Source of the DNA: Heterobasidion occidentale
Lineage: Eukaryota > Basidiomycota > Agaricomycetes > Russulales > Bondarzewiaceae
Length of the DNA stretch: 64,000 nucleotides
Direction of reading: 5' to 3'
NCBI GenBank assembly: GCA_039111635.1
Contig: JBCAQO010000006.1
Location: 2,876,666-2,940,665 of the forward strand
Shown here: positions 60,187-64,000 of the stretch, in pieces
Layout: every line of letters begins with the position of its first letter
How positions within the stretch are numbered: position 1 is the stretch's first letter
Translations under genes and position numbers: made by a program
The notes under the pieces: generated by a model
Seen by the model: only the letters and a program-made list of their open reading frames with translations
Databases searched by the model: none
What the model was told of the DNA's origin: nothing

Positions 60187-62177
60187 CTTGAATCATACAC
60201 CTTTCAGTGACCATCTTCTTGATGAAACTCTTGAGTCATATATGGTTCCCATCATCTCAATCCTTGCAGCCTATCTTCGTGCCAAGCCGACGGACTCATA
60301 CAAGCTCACAACCACTCCAGCGCTTGAGCAGCATCTTCATCATCTCCGTCAGGCTCTTACAACCAAGGACCACAAGCTTATTTCTGCTGCGATCGATCCA
60401 ATTCTGCTAGATTTGTTCACAACATCATGGGAGCCTGCGACTGGTCAAAACCTACAAGATCCTGTTATGCGCTGGATAGCGTTATCAATGATCAACAACA
60501 AAGGCGCATTCAAACCGGCACCTAGCTGCACACAAACACTTGCACGTCTCACGTACATCATTCGTCTGGTTATTTGTCACAAAGTACGACAGCTAGTTTT
60601 GGATCCACAAGGCCATCGTATCCAATCAGATGATGTGGCCTTTGCTTCCTTGGCCAAGTGGACAACCGAGGGCGAAGAAAGCACGTTCAATAGCATCAGG
60701 TCGTTACAGCACCTTGCCAGCGCAATCGCACATGCAACTATGGGAGAAATGCGCATTTGGTGGACAGATCATGAACATCATACAGAGATGCTCTATCATG
60801 GTGAAAAGGTCACGTTAGATGGGCTACGTGCAATGGCAAGGTCAATCATGCATGCTCAAAAAACATCATTCGAGAGGCTATTTGAAGGGATGAAGCTGCG
60901 GTGCAAGTACGACACCATTCATGACGATCCTTCCAACCGCGAAGTAGGCTATTGCTATTTGGACCATCCTCGCAACCGCGAAATCTTTGGAGATCAAGAT
61001 CGTATGCTGAATGCAGTTCTTATAACTCCTCAAGTACGCGCCAAGTTTGTTACAGGCTTTCAAGAAGACGGGACAATTATCTGGAACGAGCGGTATTGCA
61101 AAGAATGGCTACATCATTATGCGGAATTTGAAGCACAACAAGTCCTTTCGATTGAGGTACTAGGTGGAGCCGCAAGCCGAATCAGTGAACTTGGTGCCTC
61201 TAATCTACGCAATACTTTGACTCGTGACAAGCGCAGCTGTCTGATACTGGACAAACATGTTACTCTGATGCGGTATTACACCAAGCGTACTGCGATTGAA
61301 GGCCACGACAAAGCAATTCCTACTTCACTTCCTGCCCACACAGCTGATCTCATGATTCAAGACCATGCTATTCTTCGTCCATTTGCATTGCGGTTAGCAG
61401 CGATTGTCATGAAAAGCAGTCCTGATTGCGTTCGACGATATCGCGATCGCTTGTTTGTCAACTATGACAGTGATTTTGAGGCCAAGACCATCACCACTCT
61501 TATGGGCCGCCATAGTCGAAAGGAAGAGACACTGGGTTGGCCGATGAATGTCAATGCGTACCGTCACATCAATATTGCTTTTCGCCGTCATCATTGCCGA
61601 CCTATCGAGCACTTAATAGAATCAGACGAGGGAGATACCATTGGTGCTCTTCAAGCAGGTCACACAGCTAAAGTTGCAAGAGAACACTACGCCATCAGCA
61701 ATGAGATCATTGAAGGGAAAATTGCGGAGGAGGTTCTTCCTTTATATCTGGACTACAGCGGAGACTTTCAGCGAGTGTTGCATATTGTTCCTGGTGGTCA
61801 ATTTATACACTACAAGAAGGCGATCGATGGCTGGGACAGTTACAAGCCAACCAAGTCGACTAATTCCACTCCTACACTCGCTCCTTCAACCGCAGTCGCA
61901 ACCATTGATACCGGTGATATTGTCACTCAGCTTATGCAGCAACTGGGTCCCTTGATTACGACCAAGATTGACCAAGGACTTGCGGAGATCAAACAAGCAC
62001 ATAACGAAAGCATGAAGAAAAATGAGGCAGCGTTTGAAAACAGGCTAACTAGAACAATTGATGAAATGAAGGATCTATCGTCGGGTATTTTGAGCAATGC
62101 TTTGGAACAAGTTAAAGCTACAGCAGGACTCTATCGACCACAAGTTCAAGATGAGGCCTCTATATCAATGCCTGATT
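60187..62177 (+). CDS. tyrosine-recombinase-like domain of the telomere element
   Basis: Large exon continuing from 60134 across a 52-bp intron (GTAAGC...AATAG); about 660 residues. A helical N-terminal region precedes a catalytic-domain pattern of tyrosine recombinases: box I ASRISEL (Arg at 61178), beta-hairpin TKRTAIEGHDKAIPTSLP (Lys at 61283), box II NAYRHINIAF (Arg at 61562, with Asn where His is usual), QAGHTAKVAREHYA (His at 61661, Tyr at 61688). Arg-to-Tyr spacing of about 170 residues fits the fold. Such enzymes cut and rejoin DNA without replication and move Crypton-type elements. A coiled segment follows (IKQAHNESMKKNEAAFENRL). I infer recombinase activity from motifs only; no alignment was possible. 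Confidence 0.65.
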
Positions 62178-62227
62178 GTGGGTAATACTTAATCTCAAGT
62201 AAGATAGCTGATTAAAAGTATTTATAG

Positions 62228-63889
62228 TGGGTGGCTTGCACATACCATCTGGCCCTTCTTCAATGCAGCAAGATGAAGATGACGATGGTAGACAAGATTT
62301 ATCCTTATAGCACAACTTATCACTGATATCCAAATAGATGAAGAGAACATGTATGCAAACCCAGAAGAGTATGATATACCATCAGATATCAGAGAGGTGC
62401 CTATTGAAGGAGACGACAACACTGATGAGGAAAGCGAAGAACAAGAAATAGGTAAGCGAATTACTTAACATGCTTGAATGTTGCTTAAAACAAATTACTG
62501 TTTAAAGTGCGACGTGGCATTCATGGAGTTCAAGCTGATTCAGACGTTGCTTTTGAGCATGCGGCTCTTAATATTTTCCATGATATCTTTCCATCACGGC
62601 CTGGAGCATGGAGTTGTCCTGAACAGCGGCAAGCGTTTTTTGCGCTTCTTCACCTTGAACAAGATGTGATCATGGCGATGGGCATGGGCAGCGGCAAGAC
62701 GTTTCCTATGATCTTATGTTCACAGCTGGAGCGCAACAAGGCCACCATTGTTATTCTTCCTTTGATCTCTCTTATGACCGACTATGTGGACAAGTTGACC
62801 AAGTGGAAGATACCATTTCACAAATTTGTTGCCAACCATCCTATTATTCCATCTGGCACACAGCTGATTCTTGCAACAGCCGAGACTACGACAATGCCCT
62901 CCTTCAAAAAGGCTTGCATGCTTCACCATCAACAAACTCCTATTGTACGCGCTTGCTTTGACGAAGCACAGCTTGCACTGTATCAAGCGGACTTTCGCTT
63001 TGCTCTTCGAACGGTCTCTAATCTGCGCTTTCATGATGAAATGCAGCTTGTTGTTCTTTCTGGCACGATGCCTGCGCGTTCTATTCCTGAACTCAAGGAG
63101 CGATTCTACCTAACAGACAATGCTATCATCATTCGAACGACAACCAATCGACCTAATCTCAAATTTGTTCTCAAGACCTTTAGGCCCTCTGTTGATCTTG
63201 CCTCTGTTGTTTCTGAACTGCGACAGACCACTTATAGAATAGAGGATACCACACTAGACCCTCTGCCCTTTGCGCAAGAAAATGATACTCAAGAGCTTTT
63301 AGAGCATGGACCTTGGATTAAACCGTTAACTTGGTTGTACATGGATCAGCCGTATCATTCAATTTTCTTTGTGCCAAGATATGAGTTGGGCGAAAGACTT
63401 GAGTCGGAGACGGGCAATGCGTTTTACCATGGAGACAATACGAAGCTGACAGAGGCGGCAAGAGAGGAAATGTTTTATGCTTGGAAGAATAATCCGATTG
63501 GGGATATTATAGCGACTTCGGCGATGGGACAGGGTGGAGACTGTCAAGATGTCTATCTAGTTGTGCATGTTGACACTCCAACAGGATTAGGATCATGTCT
63601 TCAAGAATGTAATCGAGGAGGAAGAGATGGACATGTCTGTGTTTGCTATATTCTTGCGCAGGACACTAGATCGTGGCGACCCTCGAAGGGCAATCTGGAT
63701 CACAACGGGGCGATAGACATGCACAAGCTTATTTGGTCATCAAGAGCATGTTTGCGATATGCGTTTACTCTATGGGTTGATGGAGTTGGTGTTTGCTGTT
63801 TAGATGACGCGGAAAATGAGCGATGCTCACATTGCGAAGCATATGGAGAGTCTGAACCATATATTCTTCGCAAGTTTAGGATCACTTAG
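62228..63889 (+). CDS. RecQ-type helicase domain of the telomere element
   Basis: Exons 62228-62287, 62338-62452 and 62509-63889 follow in phase from the recombinase exon (intron 62178-62227, GTGGGT...ATAG), so I take them as the C-terminus of the same protein. After an acidic linker come helicase motifs: GMGSGKTF (Walker A), ILPLISLMTDY, FDEAQ (DEAQ in place of DEAH), VVLSGTMPA, IIIRTTTNRPNLKF, FYHGDN, DIIATSAMGQGGD and the arginine-finger motif CNRGGRDG. The RecQ zinc-binding cysteines are visible in ACLRYAFTLWVDGVGVCCLDD...CSHC. The reading frame ends at a TAG formed by the first TTAGG unit. This matches the telomere-linked RecQ-like helicases known near fungal chromosome ends. Confidence 0.8.
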
Positions 63890-64000
63890 GTTAGGTTAGG
63901 TTAGGTTAGGTGGTTAGGTTAGGTTAGGTTAGTTAGTTAGGTTAGGTTAGGTTAGGTTAGGTTAGGTTAGGTTAGGTTAGGTTAGGTTAGGTATGTTAGG
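63887..64000 (+). repeat. terminal TTAGG array
   Basis: About 22 units of TTAGG with variants (GGTGGTTAGG, TTAGTTAGTTAGG, GGTATGTTAGG), running to the window edge. The G-rich strand points right, as expected if the chromosome end lies beyond 64000. No TTAGGG unit occurs. Confidence 0.85.

Larger units (their letters stand above)
58571..63889 (+). mobile_element. candidate telomere-targeting recombinase-helicase element
   Basis: A unit bounded on the right by TTAGG repeats, containing another TTAGG array inside, and coding for zinc fingers, a tyrosine-recombinase-like domain and a RecQ-like helicase in one transcript direction toward the chromosome end. AT-rich composition starts near 57.7 kb, so the left edge may lie at 57.7-58.1 kb among the direct and inverted repeats; no left telomeric junction is visible. 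Mobility is inferred. Confidence 0.6.

Overview
This window looks like the end of a basidiomycete chromosome, most likely from an agaricomycete mushroom or polypore. Genes are broken by many short GT-AG introns (mostly 48-65 bp, with CTNAY-like branch sites). The recognisable proteins are fungal: two Zn2Cys6 regulators, a sphingolipid delta-4 desaturase, thymidylate synthase, a NIMA-type kinase, a plant-type O-methyltransferase and glucose-6-phosphate isomerase. No species can be named from the sequence.

Left part (1-33 kb) is ordinary chromosome: Zn2Cys6 regulator 1 (230-3617, +), desaturase (4282-5803, -), thymidylate synthase (6306-7263, -), Zn2Cys6 regulator 2 (8923-11075, +), NIMA kinase (11661-14477, +), a Ser/Pro-rich protein (20211-21940, +), an Arg/Asp-rich disordered protein (27794-30814, +) and an O-methyltransferase (31414-33335, -). 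Two GC-rich gaps (about 14.5-19.9 and 22-27.7 kb) hold no supported gene. One contains a triplicated unit that carries splice-like sites. Four of the genes each need exactly one extra base to restore their frame, which points to consensus deletion errors rather than gene death.

Transition (34.6-40.6 kb): fragments of ELP6 and COG3 and a damaged PGI lie side by side with stops, frameshifts and deletions. They are followed by a lineage-specific gene (38781-40620) built from repeated, phase-0 exons together with their introns.

Subtelomere (41.7-57.7 kb): about 12 kb of interlocked satellites. One family is GGTGAG-rich with a conserved head. The other is GACGTC-rich and palindromic, with 20-bp, roughly 210-bp and higher-order variants. 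Beyond it lie dispersed repeats, a BolA-like relic and one or two small genes.

End (57.7-64 kb): base composition drops to AT-rich. A multi-exon gene encodes OrsD-like zinc fingers, a tyrosine-recombinase catalytic domain (R-K-R-H-Y all visible) and a RecQ-type helicase, apparently as one polypeptide. An array of TTAGG repeats sits inside the gene where an intron is expected, and another follows it directly and supplies its stop codon. I read this as a telomere-targeting mobile element and as the most interesting system in the window. The G-rich strand runs toward the right edge, so the chromosome end probably lies there.
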